From: Pithys albifrons albifrons
Lineage: Eukaryota; Chordata; Aves; Passeriformes; Thamnophilidae
Direction: 5' to 3'
DNA: 64,000 nt
NCBI RefSeq assembly: GCF_047495875.1
Contig: NC_092467.1
Coordinates: 13,481,566-13,545,565 of the forward strand
Shown here: piece after piece, positions 25,851-37,000 of the stretch
How the letters are laid out: the number at the start of each line of letters is the position of its first letter
Position numbering within the stretch: position 1 is the first letter of the stretch
Notes under the pieces: generated by a model
Told to the model about the DNA's origin: nothing
What the model saw: the letters and a program-made list of their open reading frames with translations, nothing else
Database searches by the model: none
Made by a program: the position numbers and the translations under genes

Positions 25851-26006
25851 ATACCTGTTCCATCCTCTTGTCTTGCCTAATTTATCCTCAGAAAGTGTGT
25901 TTCCCTTGCAGCTTACTTCCCCATCTTTTTTCAATAATTTTACCCTCTCTTACCTCCTGCATGTCTTAGTTGTGCTCTTTTCAGAACATTCTCTTCAAGT
26001 ACGTTT
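25851..26006. other. Pyrimidine-rich unique sequence
   Basis: A CT-rich stretch leads into the G tract that follows. The 72-codon plus-strand frame across both is produced by the biased composition and is not considered a gene. Confidence 0.5.
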
Positions 26007-26046
26007 GGGGTTTGGGGTGTTCTTTGGGGGGGGGGGGGGGAGGGGG
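26007..26046 (+). repeat. Poly-G tract with G-quadruplex pattern
   Basis: Four G-only runs, 26007-26010, 26014-26017, 26026-26040 and 26042-26046, are separated by loops of 3, 8 and 1 bases. This satisfies the usual four-run G-quadruplex pattern with at least four G per run. GT-rich sequence follows to about 26130. Confidence 0.9.
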
Positions 26047-26130
26047 TGGAGTGTGTGTTTATGTGTTGGTTTGGTTTGTGTGCAGTTTTGAGGCATTTTT
26101 TGTTTTGTTTCTTTTTGTAATTTGGGTATA

Positions 26131-26559
26131 TTTGTAAAATATTTCTTGGTTTACCATAAACAATTTGAGATCACATGCTCTTGTTAATGAATAGCAGCTG
26201 ATCTTGTTCATCATGTGTTTGCTTTAGAGTCTGCAAATTGGATTAAAAAAGATATTTTAGTATCAAGTAATCTTAAACTGTTACTGCAGTAATGGGGTGT
26301 TTTCAGAAATATCGACACGCTAATGTTTGGCAAACCTGGGGACATGATAATACATAAATGCATTAAGGGACAATGAAAAATACTATATATGCTGTGGTGT
26401 GCAAGGCCAGTGTAAGGCAGTTTGCAAATGCATGTTCAAGGTTTAAGAATAAAATAACATATTTTAGGATTTAGTGTGGTAAAAGGAGAAGCAGTATCCC
26501 TGAAAAGAATTCTCTCACATCTGGTGTTCATTTTGCTTTTATGAAGCCAAAGGGATTGT
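26131..26559. other. Unique AT-rich sequence, no gene seen
   Basis: No gene or repeat recognised. An octamer-like ttgcaaatgcatg word near 26421 and the general texture resemble conserved noncoding DNA, but this is weak. Confidence 0.5.
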
Positions 26560-26760
26560 GAATGTGACAATCAGCTGTTAAGATTGGCTTATTTAAAGTA
26601 ACTTCTAGAAGTTACTAACAAATTACTGGCTTATTTAATTAATAGTAATTTAAACAAGTCATTGTTTCTTCACAAAGATGAGACATTTAAGCCCAGGTTC
26701 AATTCTGCCTAAGCACGATGGAAAACAAGTTTTGCAAGTCCTTGACATACACCTGTTTTC
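26560..26760. promoter_or_regulatory. Candidate conserved noncoding block with HSE-like palindrome
   Basis: This block contains the 20-base perfect palindrome at 26597-26616 and AT-rich homeodomain-type words (ttaattaatagtaattt, 26635-26652). It has no coding potential. Enhancer function is inference from composition. Confidence 0.2.
26597..26616. promoter_or_regulatory. 20-bp perfect palindrome with TTCTAGAA core
   Basis: The sequence agtaacttctagaagttact is its own reverse complement over all 20 bases. Its centre, TTCTAGAA, fits the nTTCnnGAAn arrangement of two opposed heat-shock-factor half sites. The symmetry is directly visible; binding is inference. A third half site in register was not seen. 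Confidence 0.45.
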
Positions 26761-29700
26761 AGCAAAACCATTGGAACAGAAAATACTAGTAAATGTAATG
26801 GCTCCCACCCATACCCCCAAAATCCCAGAAAGATATTTTGGTACCTAGATCCACACTTTCAAATGCATTTAGTGCCCACTTTTAATTCCATCCAGAGATA
26901 AATGAGCGTAGTGACATGGCTTGTTCTAAGCATTGCAATCTCTGCAATGACTAAGGGGCTTCACTTCACATACTTGGTGAGCAAATTAATTTGCCATTTC
27001 TCTTTCTTTGTAACAGCTGTTTTAAAAATCTGTTTTCATATTTCTGTTATTTTTCTGGGTCCTTAAGAAGATAATTGGTATCTTCTGGAAATCCAGCTCT
27101 GTCAAGTTTCAGTGCCAGCAAATGTGTACTAATGGCAAGCAGTAAGATTTGGCTCAGAATTGAATTTCCACAGCTTATTCCTGTAGTTTTTCTGAAAGCA
27201 AGTCTCAAAGTATGTAACTATAAGATAGTTTCAAATTATTTTTGGTGCAGGTTTTTTTATTAACAAAGTTCCATCCTCTGATTTTTCCTCATTTTTTTTA
27301 ATGTATTAGCTCAAAATCATATTTGTTTTTCTGTCAAACAATACTGGAATATAACTCAAATTTCAAGTTTTACATACTGGCTTTTTAAGAAAAGTGAACA
27401 ATGTGATATTCTTGAGATAGGTTTAAAAAATTTTCTGCTTTTTTGGATTTTTGTTGTCATAGAGCAAGACACCTTCTCCTTATTCATGAGAACACACTGC
27501 TTATTCACACTTGGATATAAATCCATAGAGATTTTCCATAATAACATAAACATATTTGTTTAATTTTTCCAGCACAAGTTAATTTCCAATCCAAGTGAAA
27601 TTATCCTCAAAAAGCTGAACTCTGTTCAGAGTTCTGAAAGTTGGGAGCAGCAGAACATTGTGCACAAGTTCCATCACTTTTTCAGTGTATTCCAGCTAAT
27701 TTTGTATTCCTATCGATTTAGCATTTGGGGGTTTTTTCAACTTGTGATTTGTTATTTTTCAGATGTACTTGAAATTTCTGAAAATTATTAGATTTTTGGA
27801 TGAGTTTGATATTTTTGAGAATCTTGGTGCAACACTGGAATTTTCTCCTGGTTGCTTGGTTAAATTTTCCTGTTGTAAACAACTGAGCCATATTATGCAT
27901 TTTATAAACCAACAATTACATAGAGATCTTTACTTTTGGAGCCAAACCTTGGTTAACTTCAACTGCCAATAATTCCTCCTGTAAAGTGGCTTTACTCCAT
28001 TCCAGTTTTCCTCTCCTCACCTTTCAGGACAAGAAAGACTGGTCACTGGACCTGATCCTTTCTTTTGTCTGTGGTGAAGTGTCACCCTGAGTGGATGGGA
28101 GCTTTGTCTTTTCCTGAAATAGCCGAGAATGTCCAAGCTTGTCATTGATACACAGCTGTGAGGAAATGAGGATAAAAGGAATGGATTATGATAAGATTGT
28201 AAAAAGCTGTCTAAATCTATTCCAAACCTCACTGAATAAAGGAAGTGTGAAAGATAACTCTGAGAACACTGAATATACTGAGTACTGTAAAACACCTTAA
28301 ACATTCTGCTAAACGTAATTCAGCTTCGTATTTCAAGTTCCCTGTTGAGGGAGAAATGACAGAGGATGTTATCTTGTTGAGAAGCATGAAGAATACAGAA
28401 GTGTGGTTCATGTTTCTTTAAATGTTACCATACCTCTGAAAGGAGGAAGTATAAAACATCAGCAATCAAATGAATATTTAACTTTGCTAGCACAGTAGGT
28501 TTGATGTTTTCCATCAACAGACACCTTGTTTGACTGGAAAATATCTTGTCTAAAATTTCTTTTCTAACCTGTTGGTTTCTTACTGTCAGAAAGTGCTGTT
28601 CCATTTCTGGCATTTCAGCATCAATCTCATGCGATCACAAAGCTGCTGCCGTGGGCTGTCAGGCCTGCACAGGCTCAACTGGCAGACTTATCTGTCTTCA
28701 GCAGGATTAAACAGAAATATGTCTCATTCACATGATGCTCCAGCCTTAGGCTGCACCAGCCCCAGGAAACTTGAGTACATTGGCTTCAAAGAGACTGTCT
28801 GCAACCTCTTCTGACAGCATATTTTACAAAGTACCCTCCATTCTATTCCTCAAGATGTGTTCTCTGTCTCTTTAATATTTACTCTTTGTATTGTGTAAAT
28901 ACTTTACCACTTGTCTCTGGCAGCTTTGTAATAGAAAGTGTTAGACCATTCTTTTTATAAGTTTACCTTAGTTATGTGCTAATATATTTCAAGATATTTT
29001 AAACTGGTGCATTACAAAATGGTCCTAACTTGGAGCAGAAGCTCTACAAGATATACAGTGGCATGACAGGACTGTGTTTATTAAAGACCTTCCCCAAATT
29101 GCCACTGTATCCTGATACAAACCATTTTCTTTAAAACAGTTAATGCGTTCCATGGCTTTATTTGGTGTAGAAAATAAGAAATAATATGACTATGATCTGT
29201 GAAGCTCTTGTCATTGGCTTACTTAGGCACTTCTATTATTGCAGCCTAATATTAAAAGAGTAAAACATAACTTAAGAATATGGTTATCTTCATGAGTCTG
29301 TGTAAATGCAGTTATTCTCATGCTCTGTATACATGCACACACAACTACACATATATATCCTCAAATGAATGTTTTATTTTCTAGGAAATAGCATCTCACA
29401 GAGCAATCCTAGTTTGCATGTAAAGTATTAGGCTTTAAATTGTGTGTATTCTCCTTGGGTTAAGCTATGTCATTTTTCAAATAGCCTGGTGCTACACATT
29501 ATAGCATTTAGTGCCTGTGTAAGCTACTTTTTGTCAGCAATTGCATTGCTTATAAACTGCATTTTCTTAATAGTGACATGGTCTGCTTTGTATTTTATGT
29601 CATTTCATTTATATGTACCTCAAACCCAGCATATCCTGCCTGAGCCATGATAACTAAATAAAACTGCAGAACTTGAAGTTAATAATATTGCCAAAAAAGT

Positions 29701-30999
29701 TGCTATTTAGGCAACAACAAGGTTCCTTACTGTTTTGATGCACCAGAGAAATGAGATCTGCACTTGGCCATGAGAGTGTTACTGGTTTTATTGCTCTGAC
29801 TGCACAGGACAGGCAGGGGTACAGCAAACATGACTGAGCATCACAAGACCATGATGCCTTGAAATTCCCAGTTCTAACTGCAGCTGTTCTTAGAGTATAC
29901 AAATGGCTGTACAGACAAACATGAGTGGCTGTAACATGCTATCCTTTTCTGCTGTGAGCACTGTAAGAGGAAAATGGTATCCTTCCAAGGGGAAAATATT
30001 CAAATTGTAAACCAGCCAATAAACAAACATAGGTCTCCCTACAAAACTTTTCAACATAAAATACAGTGATGTTCAAGAGTGTAGTGTCATATATTGCCAG
30101 GAATATCTATAAACCTTTTTCTTCCACTGTGCTTAGAAGAGGTGACCAGCAAATAAAGGCAGGTGTTATGATACATGATGAGAGATGCCTGTACAATTCA
30201 CTGCTGCAATATTTTTGAAGCTGTTCCTTTGCTAATGAACCATATTAGTGGAGTTATCTGATACTACTTTGGACTTTTTCATGTTTCCACCAACATTCAT
30301 TTTGTATAAATATTCTTATTTTACCAATCATTAAAACCTGCAGGACGAAGTGGTTCAATCACACCTCTGTAATTCCTTAAATTTGAACCGTTGACATAAT
30401 CTGAGGCTAAGACTGAATTCAGCTGCACAGACTCCTCTCTGAGGAGGTGTTGTTTAGAAAGTCCTTTCTGCACCTCATGACTCAGTGGCAGGGCTTCTTT
30501 AATAAATTTTGTCTGAGCCTTCCACTCCCACCCACGACACTAGTTTTAGTCATGTTGAGTTTCATTTGAGGGCAGGAAGCTTGTTGCTCTTCTGTTGTCA
30601 GTACTAAATAGCAAGTCAAAAGGAGGATGTAGCTGCTGGATTTTAAGTGCAGAGAGAATACAGAAATTGTACTGGTGCTGAGTGGTTGCCAGATTAAAAT
30701 CTGTGGTGTTCAAAAAGATAGTGAATCAAATCCAATTGTGGGATGGGAAGAGGCTACAAACCTGACAAGTTAAAAGGAACAAAAGATGAGGGAGTGGGAG
30801 GGGCGAAGTAAGGTCAGTTTAACTTTTAGAATACTAATTCAGAACCAGCACAGGTTGCAGTATTACCAACAGTAGAAGAGACTGTTTTGACCTGAAGGTG
30901 TTTTAGGAGCCATAGCTGTCCTGTTGGGAAGAACTATGTATATGGAGGACTTAGCACTGCAAAGAGAGCTTAGTTACTGGATGTCTATAATGCATTTTA
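26761..30999. other. Unique noncoding sequence, no gene seen
   Basis: AT-rich sequence with many stops and no recognised gene or repeat family. Open frames do not exceed about 95 codons. A small hairpin (ctcctc tct gaggag, 30432-30446) and an AP-1-like word near 30478 are the only local structures noted. Confidence 0.65.
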
Positions 31000-31320
31000 T
31001 ATCAGGTGTGGATATCCTTGGGTATTTCACAGTATGCGCACTGGATACTTAATTACTTGTTCTACAGAATGTCATTAATCAAGGGGTGTGGTTTTAATTA
31101 GAGTGCTATCATATGCAGTAATTAAGCCAGTTTTCCTACTGGTATCTGTCCTTTATTCTCTAATTTCTGTGAATAATCTTGTTTTCTCCAGTGCTAGTCT
31201 GGAGCTGTGTGCTGGATGACTTGCCATTTCCAGGGTGTAGATTAGTCAGTCTGTAGCTGCAAGCCGGAGATGAGCCTACCTGCTTTCCCATCTGTGGAAA
31301 CACTAATTAGAGTTTTCTTT
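31000..31320. promoter_or_regulatory. Candidate conserved noncoding block
   Basis: A repeat-free stretch with clustered homeodomain cores (cttaattacttg, gtcattaatc, tttaattagag, gtaattaagc, cactaattagag) and an isolated tatgcgcac word in otherwise CpG-poor sequence. Five ATTA/TAAT cores in similar context within about 320 bases is the strongest such cluster in the window. No coding frame is evident. Function is inferred from composition only. Confidence 0.25.
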
Positions 31321-33289
31321 CTCTTTTAGCCATGAATTTTTTTCCTGAAACTTGTAGGAACTTAATTATCTCTGAGAATTTTTCTGTCCCCTACCCTGTG
31401 TCAGTTGGATAAAATTACACAGTAGAGTTTCTCAGTTATTTAGATAAAAACAGTGAAACGGGCAGTGCAGTCGCATAAGTTTCGTTGCCCTAGGAATCTG
31501 GCCTAAAAAGACTATTTATCTTATGTCAGCACCTCACCAATAGACCTAAACTAATCCTAAGACATACATTCTGGTCATGGGTGATTTTTTCCTTTTGTCC
31601 AGTATGCATTTTCATAATACAATGGTACAAAGCTCACACTTTTCCCATAATCAACTGCAGTGACAGAGCTTCATACTGGCAAGAAGATGGATAGGATGGA
31701 GTGCAGATACTGCCCAAATATTCTCCCTGACTTTGCAGTGTTATTTTTAAAATATCCTTTCAGTACAAGTTCCATAAAGAAGATGGCTTTGAATGGCTTC
31801 TTCTTTTACTTAAGCTTCATAAAGGTACTCAGCAATGAAGTTTGCCTAAATGTCTGTCCCGTGCTGTTCTGAAAAGAAGCTGTTCCAATATTAACTAGAC
31901 CTTCGTTCGTCCTTTGTCATATGTTAACATCGGTAATGGTCTGATTTTGTGACTACATTATAGATCTCTAGGGAGTAATTTGCCCCACTTGGACCATCTG
32001 AAAACAGTTACTTCATGTTCATTATCCCTCAGTAATTCATCTATTTCTTCAGTAATTAATGCTATTTTAATTAAAATTTTAGATATATCTCCCTGTATAT
32101 ACCTATGTGTAACCTAAAGGTATCCAAAATTATGTTCCCTCTTTGTTATTTCAGCTTTCTTCACAAATGTCCCCAACGATTAAAACAGTCAAATAATGAA
32201 ACTGAAGAGCTCCCTATTGTTTATAAGTTACCATCAGGGCAAGTTTTCTTCCCTACATAAACATGTTCTCATCTTATGGGGCTAAGCATAAGTAGATAAT
32301 GCACATCTTCTGAATAGTAGTGCTGCTTCTTGTGCAAGAAAGATTTTGAGGGTGTTTTCTTGCTTGCTTTCTTTATTCTGTTTAGGAAATTGAACTTAAT
32401 AACATAATAGTACACAAGAAAGAAAACATCTGACAGCTATTAGAAAGTGTTGTGTATTGCTGTTATTGTAGGACAGTATTAGAAAGTACTTAGATTGTTG
32501 CTACATCATTAAGGTTTAGAAAGTAGTTCTGCTCTAAAAACCATTTCTGTGCTTTAGAAGGAAATAGCAAAGTTTTACATTAGGGCAAAACTTTCAAAAG
32601 TTTTTTGTTGGTGTTTTTTGCGATTGTTTTAACCTTTCCTCCACCCTAAAAATCTCTCTCTCGAGATCAGCCTTGAATCTGAAATTCCAGATGGGTTCTT
32701 TGTAGCACATATTTTATCAACAATGAATTTTCTGTAATAGAGTTTGGAAGTAAAAGCATGGAGACACAGAGCAGTTTTAAATAATGTCTTTGGGGAAAAC
32801 AAAAAAAGGAACTGATGGTTGGAGGTTTGAACCAGCTGCTTTCTGGAGTTCAGGGAGCTATAGGATTTGCTGAAGCTTCTGTACTTTGATGGTTTTGTCA
32901 TTCCCTGTTCAAGACCATAAATACTTGTAACTGATAGAGACACTATTCTCTCTGCCTTCACTTTGCTCCTAAAGGAAAAACAACTCAATCCTGGGACATG
33001 TCCTTTGCCTTCTACTGCCCTCTGGCTTGGCAAATGTGGTAAGATTTCTCACCTCTTCTGACAGTCTAACACTCAAATTTGTGCTCAGAAAACACAGACA
33101 CTTTGCAGAAGAACAACCAAAGGCACAGGGCTTGGTGATGTCAATGCAAGTGGGAGCAGAGGGGGGTGGCTGAGCTGCCTGTCCTTGCCTCTAAAGTACC
33201 ACGTTAGCAAGGGTTGCTTTGTCAAAAGCTCTCCCAAGCACAGCTTGTGTGGGTAAGTTCTCCCTTCATTCCTTCCTCAAAATCAGGAA
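31321..33289. other. Unique noncoding sequence, no gene seen
   Basis: No known repeat family. The minus-strand frame of 134 codons at 32629-33033 is the longest here; it shows no recognisable domain, signal peptide or family signature, and I treat it as chance. Confidence 0.6.
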
Positions 33290-33540
33290 CACCTCCAGCT
33301 GCCTTGAGCTGTTAGTGCTGCTGAGCAGCGCTGCTGGCTCGGGCTGTGAGCGGGGCGGGCTGTGGGGGTGATGGGCTGCCTGCTTTGCACAGGCCTTGCA
33401 AGGTGATTGTTGGGTAGGGCACCTGCACGTTGCCAAAGCACACCATGCAATCGTATGTGAGAAGGGCCTCTCCTGGCACTGCTGCTCCACCAGCAGCCAA
33501 CCCCACCTGGCCCATCTCATGCTCCCACCTAGAAGAGTAA
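33290..33540. other. GC-rich patch with small CpG cluster and GC box
   Basis: GC content rises sharply compared with the flanks. Four CpGs cluster in 33328-33357, next to a GGGGCGGG word (33352-33359) that matches the Sp1 GC box. Overlapping minus-strand frames (33266-33583) are open, but GC-rich DNA favours this and the translations match nothing known. It might be a small promoter or exon of a noncoding transcript, or an unidentified old repeat. Confidence 0.35.
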
Positions 33541-33917
33541 CTCCTGCTTTTGGTCCTTCATTCTCTTTCTTCAGTCTAGCCATGTACTGCCATGAAGTGT
33601 GACAGGCGGTGTCCCACTATGGCTATTGTGAGCAGTATAAGCTTCTGCTCTTGCAGAAGAAATCAAGATAGCCTGAAGAGAGCTCTCTCAAACTTTCCCT
33701 CTTTGCAGTATTTCAGAGTTGCATTCTAGCTCACTGTTTTGTTTATTGCTGCAAATGCCTCACCTCATGTTTTGAAGGGATGATTTGGGTTTGATGTGAA
33801 CAACCAAACAGCCCTGTAGCCAGTTGTGCATGGCCACTGCAGGGAGCAAAAGATTCCTTTCTGACCTTGCCAGAAATCCTAACTTGAAACATCCCCCACT
33901 TTCCTATTACAAGTAAG
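33541..33917. other. Unique sequence upstream of CR1
   Basis: No gene or recognised repeat. The CR1 similarity begins only after it, so this is treated as flanking unique DNA. Confidence 0.5.
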
Positions 33918-34059
33918 GCAGAATCACCATCCTTGGAGGTATTTAAGAAAGCACTGGATGTGGCACTTAGTGCCATGGTCTAGCTGACATACTGGTGTCC
34001 AGTCAAAGGTTGGACTCGATGATCTTAGGGGGCTTTTCCAATCTTACTGATTCTGCGAT
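33918..34059 (+). mobile_element. CR1 LINE, 5'-truncated 3' end
   Basis: The run from gaatcaccatccttggaggt through tggcacttagtgccatggt to ggttggactcgatgatctta and tgattctg matches the 3' untranslated end of avian CR1 retrotransposons, plus orientation. CR1 copies are usually heavily 5'-truncated, as here (about 140 bases). Copies end in short tandem attctatg-type units; here only one degenerate unit remains. No reverse-transcriptase coding sequence is present, so it is inactive. CR1 insertion normally leaves no clear target-site duplication and none is seen. Confidence 0.92.
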
Positions 34060-37000
34060 ACTACCGTCCCAAGGGTGATCAGGATGACCCATCTTTTAGA
34101 AATCAGTTACAGATTTTGAAACCGCCCTGAAGTTTCTCCCCAGGTGAAGTAAATCCTGCATTTCCCATCAGTTTGCCTCTTTATACAGAGTTCAGTCTTC
34201 CATAGTTTTTACTTAGCTGTTTCTTCACTTACTGTGTGAGAGAATTGCACTTCACCAAGTGCTTGAACAGTGACTGGCTCTTTCCCTGAGGTCAGTGTAA
34301 GGCTGAAGTTCTTGTTCATGCAGTGGCAAAGTAGTCTGCATGTAACCAAGAACAAAGGAATGTGGGGAGAGTGATAGTGTTTTGATGTGCTTCTTGTTGA
34401 CATCTAATTCTCTGGATACTCTTTGAAATAGTTACTTTTCTATAAAAGCGACACTGTTGTTTTTGTTAACAGACTTCTTGATGTGTCTCGCTCAGAGGGA
34501 ACTTTTAGTAGCCATCCATTATGTACACATGTGCATGCCTATGCATAGAAATAGTGTTACTGAATTTATGGCATGAACTGTTACAGCTTTCCTTTTTAAG
34601 CCCTTGCAAACGAGACTAGGAACATTTAAAGGTAACTGCAGTGAAGCTGTTGATTGACTAATACAGAATTACGTAATCTATGTGTAACCAGTTTGATCCA
34701 TACTATCAAGACCAAGATAAAAGGTTAGATTCTGCTCTTCTAGTAACTAGCCTTGCAAATGCCTATTTTAAATTCTGTCATGCTGAATTACATGGCTCTT
34801 AACATTTTCAGATCTTTTCTGAAAGCAGCCCCAGGTTACATGTGTATTGGATTATTGTGCATCAAAGAGATTAAAATAGGTGTATTATAAAGATAAGAAC
34901 TTTTTTGTATTCTACTTGCAAAAAAATAGCATTAAAAAGACCCTTTAGAGAAAACAAAAATGGCTCAGAGGAACCAAACTGGAAGAAGCAGCTCATAGAA
35001 AACTGCAGAATGGCTGACAGATTCCTGACAATATATACTGGTACTTTGTTTCTGGCTTTAATGTGTGTTTTATATCCTCATGAAGAAGCATAAACTTGGA
35101 CATTAACATGTAAGAAGAGAAACTACTTACACATTATTGACTCATTTTATAGTCTTTTGAAATTGTAAAGAAAATCACAGTTACTTTCAGATGCTAATTT
35201 TCTCAGGTATTCCTCACTGACAGACCCTGTGTGAATTTATAGCTAACCAAATATTTTTGGAAGTAGCAGCATGTGAATTTGTTTCAGAATTTTAGTAAGA
35301 AAGCTGAGAATTTTTTTTCTTTTTCCATCTTGAGGTCTGGAAATGTGAAAGTTGCATTTGATCCCCTTACCTATTAGCAATAAAAAGTCCACAATATGAA
35401 ATGGTGAAGAAATTGTGCTGCTATTCATAAAACTGTTTCAAAGAGCTACCTGTACACAGAAGGACCAAAACCAATTAGATCATTGAAATTGCAGTTAAAA
35501 TGTGAAAGAACAGTACATTCTAGGGGGGAAAGCTTTTTGAAAATGTCATATATATATGTCTACCTATTACTTGTGTTGACTGAGAGAGAATCCAAGCTCC
35601 AAGAAACGTTCTTGTACTTCACATCAATAATCATGTTCTTGACAACTGACAGTTACCTGATGTGAATTTAAGGAGCCTTGGAGGTACAATTTTTGATGTA
35701 AAGGTCTAGGGTATTGAGTAACTCAACTTACAAGGTAAACAAAAGCATGAAACAGTGTGAGTTGTATCAGATATAACCCAATGAGGTTCTTTGCAATTCA
35801 TTATGTTCTCTAGACAATCTAAAAAGGATTGGGTTTGGAGGCTCTATGACTTAGACAAACTGATTTTACTGAGCTTAACTTGATTAGTAGTCATTTTTAA
35901 AACACATGAACTTCCAGATGATTTGAATATTTTTTATTTAGAGCATTATAAGAAGAAAATGTTATTTGCTTTTACCAGTGTCCAACTACTAAAACTAAGG
36001 AAACAGTATTAGAAGGAAATAGAATGATGCTACAAGGGTGAAGGTGTGGGGGTGGAGCTCATTTGAGGAGGGTTGTATTTATTATTCACCATATTTTGAT
36101 AAAGAAAGGAATATTCAGTTTTAATGTCAAACATGAAACACAGTGGGAAGCACATAGACTCTGGTGGTCTGATCTCACTAGCCTGCCCTACAGTATATGT
36201 GGTGGGAGAGAAGGCATTGTCTTCGTCCACTGTCCTCATCCCTCCTAGTGAGGGTCACAGGGAAAGGAAGAGCTCCCAGTCCTGTTCCTCTCAGTAAAAC
36301 ACATCTGGGGGAGAGAGGAATGAGTTCCTTGTGCATCGATGTGGTTACAGTGAATGAGTTATGTTGTCTTTAAGGAAAAAGGTGGTTTAGTACACAGCAT
36401 CTGGGCACATTACAGGGCTCTCCCCTTTCAGGCTGCTGGTTTATTATGGTAGTGCATGGTCTGAGCCTTCCCACCCCATCTGTGCTCTCTGGTTATGGCA
36501 CCATGTTTGACCATGTGTGGGTGCAGCTGTTTGTACTGTGCTCCTTCTTGTAGATATTTCTGAGGACATCCTCCAGACTATAGGCTCATCCATGTAATTA
36601 ACTTGTCATTCAGATTGCACTTCAAGCATACCTTATTGTCTAGTAGTGATTAATTACTAAGAATTCCCAGTACCAATCAATCAATCCTCCCAAATCAATG
36701 GATTAAGTGAAGATTAACATATTGACCAGTCAGCTTTCCTAATGTACCATATAATCTTAGTAATGGTTTTGTGCTTCTCATATCTATGACCCTATGTCAT
36801 AGCATAGCAAAGGAAAAACATAACATTTGACTTTTTCTTAAGGTTGCCATGATCTTATGAGCTTACAGGCTGAATCCATCTCTCATTGACTGTATTTGTG
36901 CCCATTGGCTTCTCTAAAATGGCTTCTGACAAATAGACCCTTCTTAGGGAAGTGGCCTGCCTATGGGGGCAATTGCTGCTGGACTTGCTGTTGTTCTGCA

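Noticed and set aside
32629..33033. 134-codon minus-strand open frame as a gene
   Set aside because: No domain, no family similarity from memory and no supporting signals.
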